Source: an uncultured Aquimonas sp. (GTDB taxonomy: Bacteria > Pseudomonadota > Gammaproteobacteria > Xanthomonadales > Xanthomonadaceae). Taken from it: a stretch of DNA of 64,000 nt. The notes beneath the pieces were generated by a model that saw only the letters and a list, made by a program, of their open reading frames with translations, was not told where the DNA came from and did not search any database. The position numbers and the translations under genes are program-made. Within the stretch, counting starts at the first letter, position 1, and each line of letters begins with the position of its first letter. Below, piece by piece: positions 1 through 7,893 of this stretch. The DNA lies in contig NZ_CALART010000032.1 in assembly GCF_937888285.1 (NCBI RefSeq), positions 34,425 through 98,424 of the forward strand, given 5' to 3'.

Positions 1-2
1 CT

Positions 3-2516
3 CGCGGCCCCGCCGCGCGCGCTCTGCCACTGCGCCGCCTGCAGCAGCTGCAGGGCCGCCGCGGATGCCTGTGTGGCGCCCGCATGGCTGAGCGTGCGCA
101 GGCGGATGCGGTGGCTGCCGCCCAGTGGCTCACCCTCGTGGTCGGGCAGCAGGGCCCACTCGACTCCGAGGGCGAGATCGTCGGCGAGGATGCCGATGCC
201 GTCCTCGGCGGGGTCAAGCGTCGACAGCGCCGGCTGCAGTCGCCCTGCCACCTCGGCGGCGACGTCGTGCAGCTGCTGCAGCGATGAGCCCTGGCTGCTG
301 GCCAGTGCGCTCAGCTGGCCCAGCCGCGGCTGCAGCGTCTGCAGATCGGGGGGGCGATGCATGCGAAGACCCTGGCGGGTCCAGGTGGCCAGCAGCGCAT
401 GGCGTTCGCCGGCCAGCAGCAGCTGCAGCGGCGCCTCGGCCTCGAGACTGGCGCGCAGGTCGATGGCGCGCGCCGGCGCCGCGGGTTCATGGTCCGAGGC
501 GAGCGCCTTCAGGAGGGCGCGGCTCTGCGCTGCAGGCGCGTGGCCGAGCAGGTGGCGGCCGATTTGCGCGTCGAGCGCCGACCAATCGGCGCCGGAGTCC
601 GCGGCCGCCAGCGGCAGGCCCAGCGCCAGCCACTGCAGCAGGAGTCGCTCGGCATCCGCGTTGGCACCGGCCTCGAAACCCTGTGGGTGCGCCGTCGCCA
701 GCAGCTCGAAGGCGGTGAAGCGCAGTCGCCGCACCAGGCCTTCCAGCGCCTGCGCCAGCAGGGCGTTGCCGCTGCGCTGGCGCTGCGCGTCGAGGCTGCG
801 GGCGGAGGCCAGCAGGCCGTCCTGCGCCTCGTTGACGCGGCCGGAGGCGGCCAGCGCGCGCGCCTGCTCGCGCTGCAGGTCGATGCGTTCGGACAGGCTG
901 AGCGCGGTCCAGTCGATGCCGTCCGCTGCACCCGACGCCAGCGGCGAGCGCTGCAGCAGGCCTTCCAGCTTTGCGCTCTGCGCGGCGTCCTTCTCCGCCA
1001 GCGCGCGCAGCAGCTCCAGTCGCGCGCGCTCGCGCGGGCTGGGGTCCTGCAGCTCGGAAAGGGCGGCGCGCGCGCCGCCGGGGTCGGCGAGCTCAAGCCG
1101 CGTGCTGGCGAGCTCCAGCAGCACAAGATTCTGCAGCTCCCGCTGCGTACCCGATCGTGCCGTGGCGAGGCTGGCGGTGAGCAAGGGCAGGCTTTCCGTC
1201 GGAACGCCGCGGGCGCGCAGCAGGCGCGCCTGCAGCAGCTGTCCAGACGCGTAAGGCAGCGGCGCATGGACGGGATCGAAAAGCGCCTGCGAGGCCTCCA
1301 GCGCCAGCTGCGCATCGGCGAGATTGCCGAGCTCCAGCAGGGTCGCCGCGAGACGTCGCAGCACGTGCCCCTGCCAGCGCACTTCGCCGGCGGCATCGAA
1401 AGCAGTCTGCGCAGCGTTCAGATGCTTGAGCACGCCGGGGAGGTCGCCAAGCTGGGCCGCGGTTTCGGCGAGCGAATGTTCGGCGCGGCCGCGCACCGCG
1501 TCCGACTGCGGGCCCTGCAGGCTGGCCAGCGCCTGCAGCACCACCGCGCGGGCTTCGACATGGCGGCCCAGCCGGCGCTGCAGGTCGGCGCCATTGATGG
1601 CCGCGTTGGCGGCCTCCAGCGGCTCGTCCAGGGCCTTGTACGCCGCGAGCACCCAGGCATGGCAGGCCGCCGCGGGATCGAGTTCGCCGCGATCGAAGAG
1701 CGCCCCGCAGCGTGCAGCTTCCAGCCGCACGCCGAAGTAGTGGCCCGCCTCCGGTGCGGTCGGCGCGGATCGACTGAGCGAAAGCACCGCAGCGCTGTCG
1801 CCGGCAAGGCGCAGGTTCTCGGCCGCGGCCACGCGGGCCGCAGCGGCCTTCGGCGCGGCACCGACCGCATCCCACGCGCGGGCCGCCTCCACGAAGGCGG
1901 GCGCCGACTCGGCGCTGAGTCCGGACAGCAGCAGCCACTGCGCGCGCAGATGCAGGGCGAAGGCGCGCCAGCGCGGGGCAGGTGCGGTCTGGATGAGTTC
2001 GGCCAGCGCGAAGGGCGGCTCGACACCGCGCAGGCTGCCGAGGCCGCCGCCGAAATGCCTGGCGATCGCATCGGCCCGCCCCAGCCAGGCTTCGAGGTCG
2101 ACCGGCAGCGGCGCGCATTCGAGCCCCAGGCTCACCCGGGCGTTGGCGGCGTTGTCCAGCACGCGGGTGATGCCGACGCGCCGTGGCGCGTCCAGCGGCA
2201 GCAGGCTCAGGCCGAAGCGCGGCGGCACCTGCAGCAGCAGGGCGTCGGGTGCAGCGGGCTGCAGGCGAAGATCGTGGCCTTGCTCCTCGATCCACAGGAC
2301 GGCGGCGCCGCTGGGCCGCAGCTCCACCTCCAGCACGCCTGGCGCGGCCGGTACGGACAGCGAGATCGGGCCGGGCGAGGCGCAATCGAGCGCGGCGCTG
2401 TTGGCTTGCGCTGCGATCAGCAGCGCAAGCCAGGCGAACGCCCGGGCAGCCGCGCGAAAATCGCGCAGCTGCCGCGCCGGTCGCCTGCTGCAAGGTTCAG
2501 ACAGCGGGCGGCTCAT
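3..2516 (-). CDS. Exported TPR-repeat protein with C-terminal CHAT-like domain (partial)
   Basis: The minus-strand frame starting at ATG 2516 stays open to the left edge, so the gene is cut off after about 838 codons. An N-terminal segment rich in Arg is followed by a hydrophobic stretch (about residues 27-40, AFAWLALLIAAQANSA), which I read as a Sec signal peptide. A beta-rich region follows (about 45-140), then a long Ala/Leu-rich helical part with TPR-like periodicity (about 170-700). The visible end carries GIGILADD and EWALLPDHEGEPLGG with typical CHAT spacing. CHAT domains are caspase-like cysteine peptidases; the catalytic His and Cys would lie beyond the edge, so activity cannot be judged. 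The start overlaps the end of the upstream lipoprotein gene by 20 bases, suggesting translational coupling. No strong ribosome site is visible. The CHAT call is good but rests on motif reading; the exported location is inferred. Confidence 0.72.
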   Translation of the reverse strand, partial: MSRPLSEPCSRRPARQLRDFRAAARAFAWLALLIAAQANSAALDCASPGPISLSVPAAPGVLEVELRPSGAAVLWIEEQGHDLRLQPAAPDALLLQVPPRFGLSLLPLDAPRRVGITRVLDNAANARVSLGLECAPLPVDLEAWLGRADAIARHFGGGLGSLRGVEPPFALAELIQTAPAPRWRAFALHLRAQWLLLSGLSAESAPAFVEAARAWDAVGAAPKAAAARVAAAENLRLAGDSAAVLSLSRSAPTAPEAGHYFGVRLEAARCGALFDRGELDPAAACHAWVLAAYKALDEPLEAANAAINGADLQRRLGRHVEARAVVLQALASLQGPQSDAVRGRAEHSLAETAAQLGDLPGVLKHLNAAQTAFDAAGEVRWQGHVLRRLAATLLELGNLADAQLALEASQALFDPVHAPLPYASGQLLQARLLRARGVPTESLPLLTASLATARSGTQRELQNLVLLELASTRLELADPGGARAALSELQDPSPRERARLELLRALAEKDAAQSAKLEGLLQRSPLASGAADGIDWTALSLSERIDLQREQARALAASGRVNEAQDGLLASARSLDAQRQRSGNALLAQALEGLVRRLRFTAFELLATAHPQGFEAGANADAERLLLQWLALGLPLAAADSGADWSALDAQIGRHLLGHAPAAQSRALLKALASDHEPAAPARAIDLRASLEAEAPLQLLLAGERHALLATWTRQGLRMHRPPDLQTLQPRLGQLSALASSQGSSLQQLHDVAAEVAGRLQPALSTLDPAEDGIGILADDLALGVEWALLPDHEGEPLGGSHRIRLRTLSHAGATQASAAALQLLQAAQWQSARGGAA

Positions 2517-3300
2517 TGCCGGTGCCGGTATCGGTCTGCTTCGTGCCAAAGCTGGGCTCGGGGCGTTTAGGCAGGTTCGCGTCACAGGGGTCGCGCCCGG
2601 GGAAATCCTCCGACCGGCAGCTCGACAGATGGGGCAGGTGGGCATCGCAGTGCTTCTCGCCGCGGGCGAAGACCTCGACGACGTAGCGCTTGTGCGCACC
2701 GCGACTGTCGCTGTGCCTCGTGTCGGCCATATGGACGTAAAGATCCGCGGCCAGGCGGTCGTCGGCGGCGCCGCTCAGCCAGGTGACGTGCTTGCGGTCT
2801 TCGGCGGGTGCGAAGACCGGCGACAGCGTGCGCTTGATGGTCTTGCCGGGATGCCCCGGCATTGGCTCGATCGTCAGGCTGTAGCGGTCGGTATCGACGA
2901 TGTGCTGGATGCTCAGTCGCGCCGGCCGCGGCAGCACATCCTCGACGTGGCAGCCGGGCACCTCTGCATAGGGCCGGTAGTCCAGCGGCACCGGGCACTT
3001 GGTCTCCCAGGCGCGCGAATCGGCCTTCAGCGACAGGATCGCCAGCAGGTCGGGCTCGCCGCTGCGGTGCAGCTGGTTGCCAGCGCCGATTGCCGTCGCG
3101 GGCAAGGGCACGGTGCCGTCGTCGGCGCAGCGCGGCCCTTGCATCGAAGCGGGCTCGGCGGTCGCGGCCTGCGTGGTGGCATCCGGCGCTTCGGCGGCAG
3201 GCGGGGCAGGCGGATCGGTGCGGCCGCAGGCGGCGAGCTGCAGCAGGAGCGTCAGGCTCAACAGGCGGAGCACTGGACAGGCGATCGTCGTTGTGGACAT
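2497..3300 (-). CDS. Putative lipoprotein of unknown function
   Basis: This 267-aa protein is not one I recognise. The N-terminus has a short polar start, a Leu-rich core and a lipobox (LQLAAC at about residues 21-26), then a Pro/Ala-rich linker. It should therefore be a lipidated periplasmic or outer-membrane protein. The mature part has several Cys (PRCADD, TKCPVP, PGCHVE, KHCDAH, SSCRSE, DPCDAN), suggesting disulfides. I chose ATG 3300 rather than the longer frame from 3516 because it gives a clean lipoprotein signal and is preceded by a GGGGGA ribosome site. The gene overlaps the downstream TPR/CHAT gene by 20 bases, so the two are probably one operon and may act together. A long imperfect hairpin lies just upstream of the ribosome site. 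Confidence 0.75.
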   Translation of the reverse strand: MSTTTIACPVLRLLSLTLLLQLAACGRTDPPAPPAAEAPDATTQAATAEPASMQGPRCADDGTVPLPATAIGAGNQLHRSGEPDLLAILSLKADSRAWETKCPVPLDYRPYAEVPGCHVEDVLPRPARLSIQHIVDTDRYSLTIEPMPGHPGKTIKRTLSPVFAPAEDRKHVTWLSGAADDRLAADLYVHMADTRHSDSRGAHKRYVVEVFARGEKHCDAHLPHLSSCRSEDFPGRDPCDANLPKRPEPSFGTKQTDTGTGNEPPAV

Positions 3301-3315
3301 GGCTTCCCCCGAATG

Positions 3316-3356
3316 GACAGGCGCCCCGGCGGCACTGTGCCATCGGGACGCCTGTC
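3316..3356 (-). promoter_or_regulatory. Long imperfect dyad in the leader of the lipoprotein gene
   Basis: Arms GACAGGCG (3316-3323) and CGCCTGTC (3349-3356) pair perfectly. Inside them CCCG/CGGG and GGCAC/GTGCC also pair, separated by a one-base and a two-base internal mismatch, around a one-base centre. The dyad ends about 15 bases from the start codon of the lipoprotein gene, next to its GGGGGA ribosome site. It could be an operator or a leader RNA hairpin. The structure is seen; the role is inferred. Confidence 0.45.
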
Positions 3357-3420
3357 GAGGGGAGTTCAGCGGGCGGGTTGTCTCACGGCCAAGGGCAACG
3401 CTGCAGATTTCGGCGTTGCG

Positions 3421-3440
3421 GCGCGCCATTGAGGGCGCGC
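3421..3440. repeat. Short palindromic element, possible relic of the 54.4-kb hairpin repeat
   Basis: GCGCGCC and GGCGCGC form a perfect 7-base stem around ATTGAG. About 20 bases further on comes AAGTGCTTGAT. The same order (GCGCCAT hairpin, then TGTGCTTGATT) occurs in the multi-hairpin element at 54352-54511, so this may be a decayed copy. The match is partial. Confidence 0.35.
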
Positions 3441-3578
3441 CCCTGGATCGCGCACGCAAGTGCTTGATCCGTGTTGCCCAAGACTCTGGACTGCGCGGAG
3501 GTGCCTGCAAACGCATCCACTGCTGTGGCGTAGCCGCGACTCCCGCGCATGCGGCCCGACGACTGCCGTGCCCGCAGC

Positions 3579-5345
3579 TCAGCGCTGAGCGCTGTCCGCC
3601 CCGGTCAGGCTGCGCGCCAGCCCCACCAGCTGCAGGAACTCGCCGCGCAGGCCATCGCGGTCCTCGCCGCGCGCGGCCACCGCCAGCTGCTCGACGCGGT
3701 CCCAGCTCATCGCGCCGGCGTGCTCGCCGCCGCGCAGAAGTTCGCCATAGCCGGCCACCGCGGCGGCGAAGCCGAGATTGTGGCTGGGCTGCTCGCGCAG
3801 GCCGCTGCGGGCGATGGGCTGCTCGATCAGCTGGCTGCTGTGCTCGCCCGGACGCTTGTAGCGAAGGCGCAGCAGGGCGATCTCGTCACTGCGCGGATCC
3901 GTTGGCGCCTGGTCGGGCGCATAGCGCAGCGGCGCGCTGGCCTCGCCGCCGGAGCCGACCAGGGCGATCTCGTACAGCGCGGTGACGCTGTGGCCGGCAC
4001 CGATCTCGCCGGCATCGACGCGATCGTTGTCGAAGTCCTCGCGCGCCAGCAGGCGGTTTTCATAGCCGAGCAGGCGGTACTCGGCGACCACGGCGGGGTT
4101 GAACTCGACCTGGATCTTCACGTCGCTCGCCAGGGTGTGCAGGGTGCCGCCCATCTGCGCCACCAGCACCTTGCGCGCCTCCAGCAGGCTGTCGATGTAG
4201 GCGTAGTTGCCGTTACCGACATCGGCCAGGCGCTCGGCCGTCTGTTCGTTGTAGTTGCCGCTGCCGAAGCCGAGCACGCTCAGCGCCACGCCGGACGCGC
4301 GCTGGTCGGCGACCAGGGTTTCCAGCGCGTTGTGGTCGACCGTGCCGACGTTGAAGTCGCCGTCGCTGGCGAGGATCACCCGGTTGATGCCGCCCTCGAC
4401 GCGCGCCTGCCGAGCCACCGCATAGGCCAGGGCAATGCCGGCACCACCGTTGGTCGAGCCGCCGGCCTCCAGCCGCTCCAGTGCGGCCAGGATCTCACCG
4501 CGCTGCGAGCCCTTGGTCGGCGGCAGCACCAGGCCTGCGCTGCCGGCATAGGTGACGATGGCCACCGAATCCTGCGCACGCAGCTGGTTCACCAGCAGGG
4601 CGAAGCCGCGCTTGAGCAGCGGCAGTTTGGCGGCGTCATGCATCGAGCCCGAGGTGTCGATGAGGAACACCAGATTGGCCGGCGGCAGCGCGCTCGCATC
4701 CACGGCCTGGGCCTGCAGGGCGACCTGCAGCAGCAGGCGCTTGTCATTGAAAGGCGATGGCGCGAGCTCGGTGGCGAAGGCGAAGGGCTTTTCGCCCGCG
4801 GTCGGCGCGCGATAGTCGTAGCTGAAGTAGTTGATCAGCTCCTCGATGCGCACGGCATCCGTGGGCGGCCGCTGGCCGGCATGGAGCATGCGGCGGAGGT
4901 TGCTGTAGGCGCCGGTGTCGACATCGATCGAGAAGGTCGAGACCGGCTGCTCGGCGACGCGCTGGATGCCGTTGCGCCTGAGCTCGGCGTAGTTCTCGCG
5001 GTTGACCTCGGGCGCGTCGAACATGACCGGCGCGGCCGGGGCGATCGCCACCATCGCCGGCGCCGCGCGCTGGCGATGCGCGAGCTCGGCCCCACCCACG
5101 CGCGATCCCGTCACTACGATCCGATCGAGGCTCGCCTCCTCCCGCGATGTCGGCCGCGAAGGCGGCGCGGGCGGCGGAGACGGAGCGATCGGCTGCTCGC
5201 TGGCTCGCGGTTCGGCATTGGTCTGCGCCTGTTTCTGTGCGGGACCCTGGCAGGCGGCCAGCAGGGTCAGGCCCAGCGCCAGCGCGAACGCCGGCAGGGC
5301 AGCGGGACGGCGCGGGCGCGAGGAGGGGGCGGGTCGGTCTTGCAT
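3579..5345 (-). CDS. YfbK-like von Willebrand factor A domain lipoprotein
   Basis: This 588-aa protein begins with a signal peptide and lipobox (LTLLAAC, about residues 26-32), then a Gln/Pro/Ala-rich linker. The part around residues 135-190 (FSIDVDTGAYSNLRR, RIEELINYF) matches the N-terminal domain found before the VWA domain in E. coli YfbK. The VWA domain follows, with a complete MIDAS start (FLIDTSGSMH, near residue 230) and the later Thr and Asp positions (GGSTNGG, ILASDGDFNVG). The last third resembles the DUF3520 tail of the same family. These proteins bind a divalent metal and are thought to mediate protein contacts in the envelope; no substrate is established. The length is normal. 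The gene is monocistronic or leads into the lipoprotein/CHAT pair across a 278-base gap. Confidence 0.9.
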   Translation of the reverse strand: MQDRPAPSSRPRRPAALPAFALALGLTLLAACQGPAQKQAQTNAEPRASEQPIAPSPPPAPPSRPTSREEASLDRIVVTGSRVGGAELAHRQRAAPAMVAIAPAAPVMFDAPEVNRENYAELRRNGIQRVAEQPVSTFSIDVDTGAYSNLRRMLHAGQRPPTDAVRIEELINYFSYDYRAPTAGEKPFAFATELAPSPFNDKRLLLQVALQAQAVDASALPPANLVFLIDTSGSMHDAAKLPLLKRGFALLVNQLRAQDSVAIVTYAGSAGLVLPPTKGSQRGEILAALERLEAGGSTNGGAGIALAYAVARQARVEGGINRVILASDGDFNVGTVDHNALETLVADQRASGVALSVLGFGSGNYNEQTAERLADVGNGNYAYIDSLLEARKVLVAQMGGTLHTLASDVKIQVEFNPAVVAEYRLLGYENRLLAREDFDNDRVDAGEIGAGHSVTALYEIALVGSGGEASAPLRYAPDQAPTDPRSDEIALLRLRYKRPGEHSSQLIEQPIARSGLREQPSHNLGFAAAVAGYGELLRGGEHAGAMSWDRVEQLAVAARGEDRDGLRGEFLQLVGLARSLTGADSAQR

Positions 5346-5499
5346 GGCGGGTCTCCGCAGTGGGGTGCGCGATCGGATACGCAGCCGGCGAGTGAACGGG
5401 GTTGACGGAGGTGCAGCGCGCTCCCGGGTGTCAGTCGCGGTTCATGCGCGCACCCTTGCGGGGCTTCCGTCGTGCGCCGTGCATGTCCAGAATCGGCGG

Positions 5500-6909
5500 A
5501 TGCCCAGCGCGACTCCGACCTCGACCTCGCCCACGATGCCCCGATCCCTGCCAGCCTGTCGCGTGTGGCGTCCCAGCTCCGCGGGCCCGGTGATCGAGCC
5601 CCTGCGCATCGATCTCGATGCACAGGGTCGCGTGGGTGGCCTCGCGCGCGGCGATACGAACGACGTGCTGCCCTGGGCCGTGCCTGGGGTGGCCAACCTG
5701 CACTCGCACGCCTTCCAGCGCGCGATGGCTGGTCTCGCAGAGCGCCGCATGAACCCGCAGGACAGCTTCTGGACCTGGCGCGAGACCATGTACCAGCTGG
5801 CCGCGCGCTTCGATCCCGAGCTTCTTCGCGATGTCGCCGCCCAGCTCTATGCCGAGATGCTCGAAGCCGGCTATACGCGGGTCTGCGAGTTCCACTATCT
5901 GCACCATGCGCCCGATGGCCGGCCGTATGCCGACCCGGCGGCGATGTCGCGCGCCCTGATCGAGGCTGCGCGCGAGGCCGGCATCGGCCTGACCCTGCTG
6001 CCGGTGCTGTACATGAGCGGCGGCTTCGATGGACGTGCCCTCGGCGATCGCCAGCGTCGCTTCGGCCATTCGATCGATGCCTATCTGCGCCTGCTGGAGA
6101 CGCTGCGCGCCGAACAGGGCGAGCGCCTGCGGGTCGGCTGCGCCCTGCACAGCCTGCGCGCGGTCCCGCCCGATGCGATGCGCGAGGTGCTGGCAGCGCT
6201 GCCGGCCGACAGCCGTATCCATATCCACATCGCCGAGCAGACCGGTGAAGTCGAGGAGTGCGTGGCGCGGCGCGGCGCGCGGCCGGTCGACTGGCTGTAC
6301 GCGAACGCCGATGTCGACGTGCGCTGGACGCTGGTGCACGCCACGCATCTGAGCCCGGAGGAGACGACGCGCATCGCTGCAAGCGGCGCCACCGTGGCGA
6401 TCTGCACGACGACCGAGGCCAACCTCGGCGACGGCCTCTTCCCGCTGCTGGACTACATGGCCCAGGGCGGACGCTTCGGCGTGGGCAGTGATTCGCACGC
6501 GACGGTGAGCCTGGTCGACGAACTGCGCTGGCTGGAGTATGGCCAGCGCCTGCTGCATCGACATCGCACCCTGGCGGTGGACGACTCGACGCGCTCGGTC
6601 GGCGAAACTCTGCTGGCGGCTGTCATCCGAGCCGGCGCCGATGCCGCGGGGCAGGGCAGTGCCGTGGCTGCCGGCGTGCTGCAGCCCGGCGCCGACGCCG
6701 ATCTGGTCACCCTGCAGGCCGAGCATCCCGCCCTGTACGCAGCGTCCGACGCGGATGTGGTGGATCGCTGGCTGTTCGGCAGCAATCGACCGGCGGTCGA
6801 TGCCGTGTGGGTCGGCGGCTTGCAGCGCGTGTCTGATGGCCGCCACCTGCAGCGGGATGCCCTCGAGGCGCGCTTCGCGGCCGGCATGAAGCGCCTGCTG
6901 GCCGACTGA
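5500..6909 (+). CDS. hutF: Formimidoylglutamate deiminase (HutF)
   Basis: HutF hydrolyses N-formimidoyl-L-glutamate to N-formyl-L-glutamate and ammonia in the five-step histidine degradation route. It is a zinc-dependent amidohydrolase with a TIM barrel. Visible signatures are NLHSHAFQRAMAG (about residue 67), FHYLHH, HIHIAEQ (about 243), VHATHL, and GVGSDSHATVSLVDELR (about 327), which supply the metal His residues and the catalytic Asp. ATG 5500 gives 469 aa; ATG 5536 gives 457 aa, closer to the usual length of about 450-460, and neither has a strong ribosome site. No other hut gene is in the window. The stop overlaps the start of the next gene (TGATG). Confidence 0.92.
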   Translation: MPSATPTSTSPTMPRSLPACRVWRPSSAGPVIEPLRIDLDAQGRVGGLARGDTNDVLPWAVPGVANLHSHAFQRAMAGLAERRMNPQDSFWTWRETMYQLAARFDPELLRDVAAQLYAEMLEAGYTRVCEFHYLHHAPDGRPYADPAAMSRALIEAAREAGIGLTLLPVLYMSGGFDGRALGDRQRRFGHSIDAYLRLLETLRAEQGERLRVGCALHSLRAVPPDAMREVLAALPADSRIHIHIAEQTGEVEECVARRGARPVDWLYANADVDVRWTLVHATHLSPEETTRIAASGATVAICTTTEANLGDGLFPLLDYMAQGGRFGVGSDSHATVSLVDELRWLEYGQRLLHRHRTLAVDDSTRSVGETLLAAVIRAGADAAGQGSAVAAGVLQPGADADLVTLQAEHPALYAASDADVVDRWLFGSNRPAVDAVWVGGLQRVSDGRHLQRDALEARFAAGMKRLLAD

Positions 6910-7322
6910 TGGCGATGCTCTGGACCCTCGCCGCCGATGCCGTGCTGTTCTTGCACGTCTGCGTGGTGGTCTTCGTCGTGCTCGGGCTGCTGCTGATCGT
7001 GCTGGGCAATCTGCGCGGCTGGCGCTTCGCCAACGCCTGGGGGTTCCGCCTGACCCACCTCGCCACCATCGTCGTGGTGGTGGCGCAGAGCTGGCTCGGC
7101 ATGGTCTGTCCCCTGACCACGCTGGAGCTGTGGCTGCGCGCGCAGGCGGGGGAGGCGACCTACGCGGGCGGCTTCATCGAGTACTGGTTGAGCCGTCTGC
7201 TGTACTTCCAGGCTCCGCCCTGGGTCTTCGTGCTGGCCTACACCGCTTTTGGCCTGTGCGTAGTGGCTGCCTGGTGGCGCTGGCCGCCTGCCGGGCGCCG
7301 GTCGGGAATGCCCGCGCGCTGA
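6909..7322 (+). CDS. DUF2784 family membrane protein
   Basis: This 137-aa protein has about three transmembrane helices (residues 5-32, around 45-65, and 105-122). The pattern LHVCVVVFVVLG, the conserved region WGFRLTHLATI, and then VCPLTTLELWLR match the DUF2784 family. The function is unknown. It overlaps the hutF stop codon by one base and is surely translated with it, though no known role links it to histidine catabolism. The C-terminal tail is short and Arg-rich. Confidence 0.85.
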   Translation: MAMLWTLAADAVLFLHVCVVVFVVLGLLLIVLGNLRGWRFANAWGFRLTHLATIVVVVAQSWLGMVCPLTTLELWLRAQAGEATYAGGFIEYWLSRLLYFQAPPWVFVLAYTAFGLCVVAAWWRWPPAGRRSGMPAR

Positions 7323-7350
7323 AGCCGCCGGGCCCGCGGCACCATCCCGG

Positions 7351-7398
7351 CGTATCGGCGTATCGGCGTATCGGCGTATCGGCGCATCGGCGTATCGG
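7351..7398 (+). repeat. Tandem octamer array (CGTATCGG x6)
   Basis: Six head-to-tail copies of CGTATCGG; the fifth is CGCATCGG and the others are identical. The array sits about 30 bases after the DUF2784 stop codon and about 500 bases before the large operon. It is not the same unit as the GAATCCC heptamers elsewhere in the window. Confidence 0.9.
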
Positions 7399-7771
7399 CG
7401 CGCCTGTGCGCGGTGGATCACCACCCCGCGCAGGCCAGCCCTAGGCCGCCCGCGCCGACACGCCCTGCCGTGGATTCGGAGTCCCGCGCCTATCGGGCGG
7501 GCACGGCGATTCGTTGGGAGCAGACCGTGCGGCTTGACTCGGCCCCTGCAGCGTTCCCGCATGAATGTGTTCGGCATTGCACTTTCAATGTGATAGCGGG
7601 CACACTCCGAGCGCGGCGTGCGCACTCCATCGTGTCGCGTTGCGGGCGCCATATGCGCACCTGTCTCGCTCGGAATTGGCGGATCAGGTCCGCGCTTCAC
7701 CCCTGCAAAGCAGGCGCATGACGGCTCTGGCGTCGTTCTCACCCTCCTCGAACAAGGGGTGATTCACAGAT

Positions 7772-7809
7772 CGCGAAAATTCTCTGAGGGGGCTCGGCAG
7801 GTTTTCGCG
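7772..7809 (+). promoter_or_regulatory. Nested hairpin in the leader of the giant-protein operon
   Basis: CGCGAAAA (7772-7779) pairs perfectly with TTTTCGCG (7802-7809). Inside the loop CTGAG (7784-7788) can pair with CTCGG (7793-7797) with one wobble. It lies about 85 bases before the operon start codon. No U-tract follows the outer stem, so it is more likely an operator or leader structure than a terminator. The role is inferred. Confidence 0.4.
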
Positions 7810-7893
7810 CTTAGGTAGCACGAGGGGAGCATCGCGAGGCGATGACTCCAGGGGGATGGGCGAGGGGCGCTCATCGGATGCATTCCGCGCGCC

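Larger units (their letters stand above)
7323..7893. other. 571-base intergenic region before the large operon
   Basis: No gene is supported here. The region holds an octamer tandem array (7351-7398), a small CATTG/CAATG hairpin near 7570, a TTGACT hexamer at 7534 without a convincing -10 partner, and a nested hairpin at 7772-7809. The promoter of the 27-kb operon should lie here, but I could not pick one with confidence. Confidence 0.5.

Noticed and set aside
357..2570. A 737-codon open frame on the plus strand opposite the TPR/CHAT gene
   Set aside because: Its product is Arg/Gln-rich low-complexity sequence with no domain, typical of the antisense frame of a high-GC gene. The minus frame has a signal peptide, repeats and CHAT motifs.
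3549..5405. A 618-codon plus-strand frame opposite the VWA lipoprotein
   Set aside because: The VWA protein on the other strand has clear MIDAS and YfbK-like motifs.
7534..7563. TTGACT as a -35 box for the giant operon
   Set aside because: No acceptable -10 hexamer follows at 16-18 bases.
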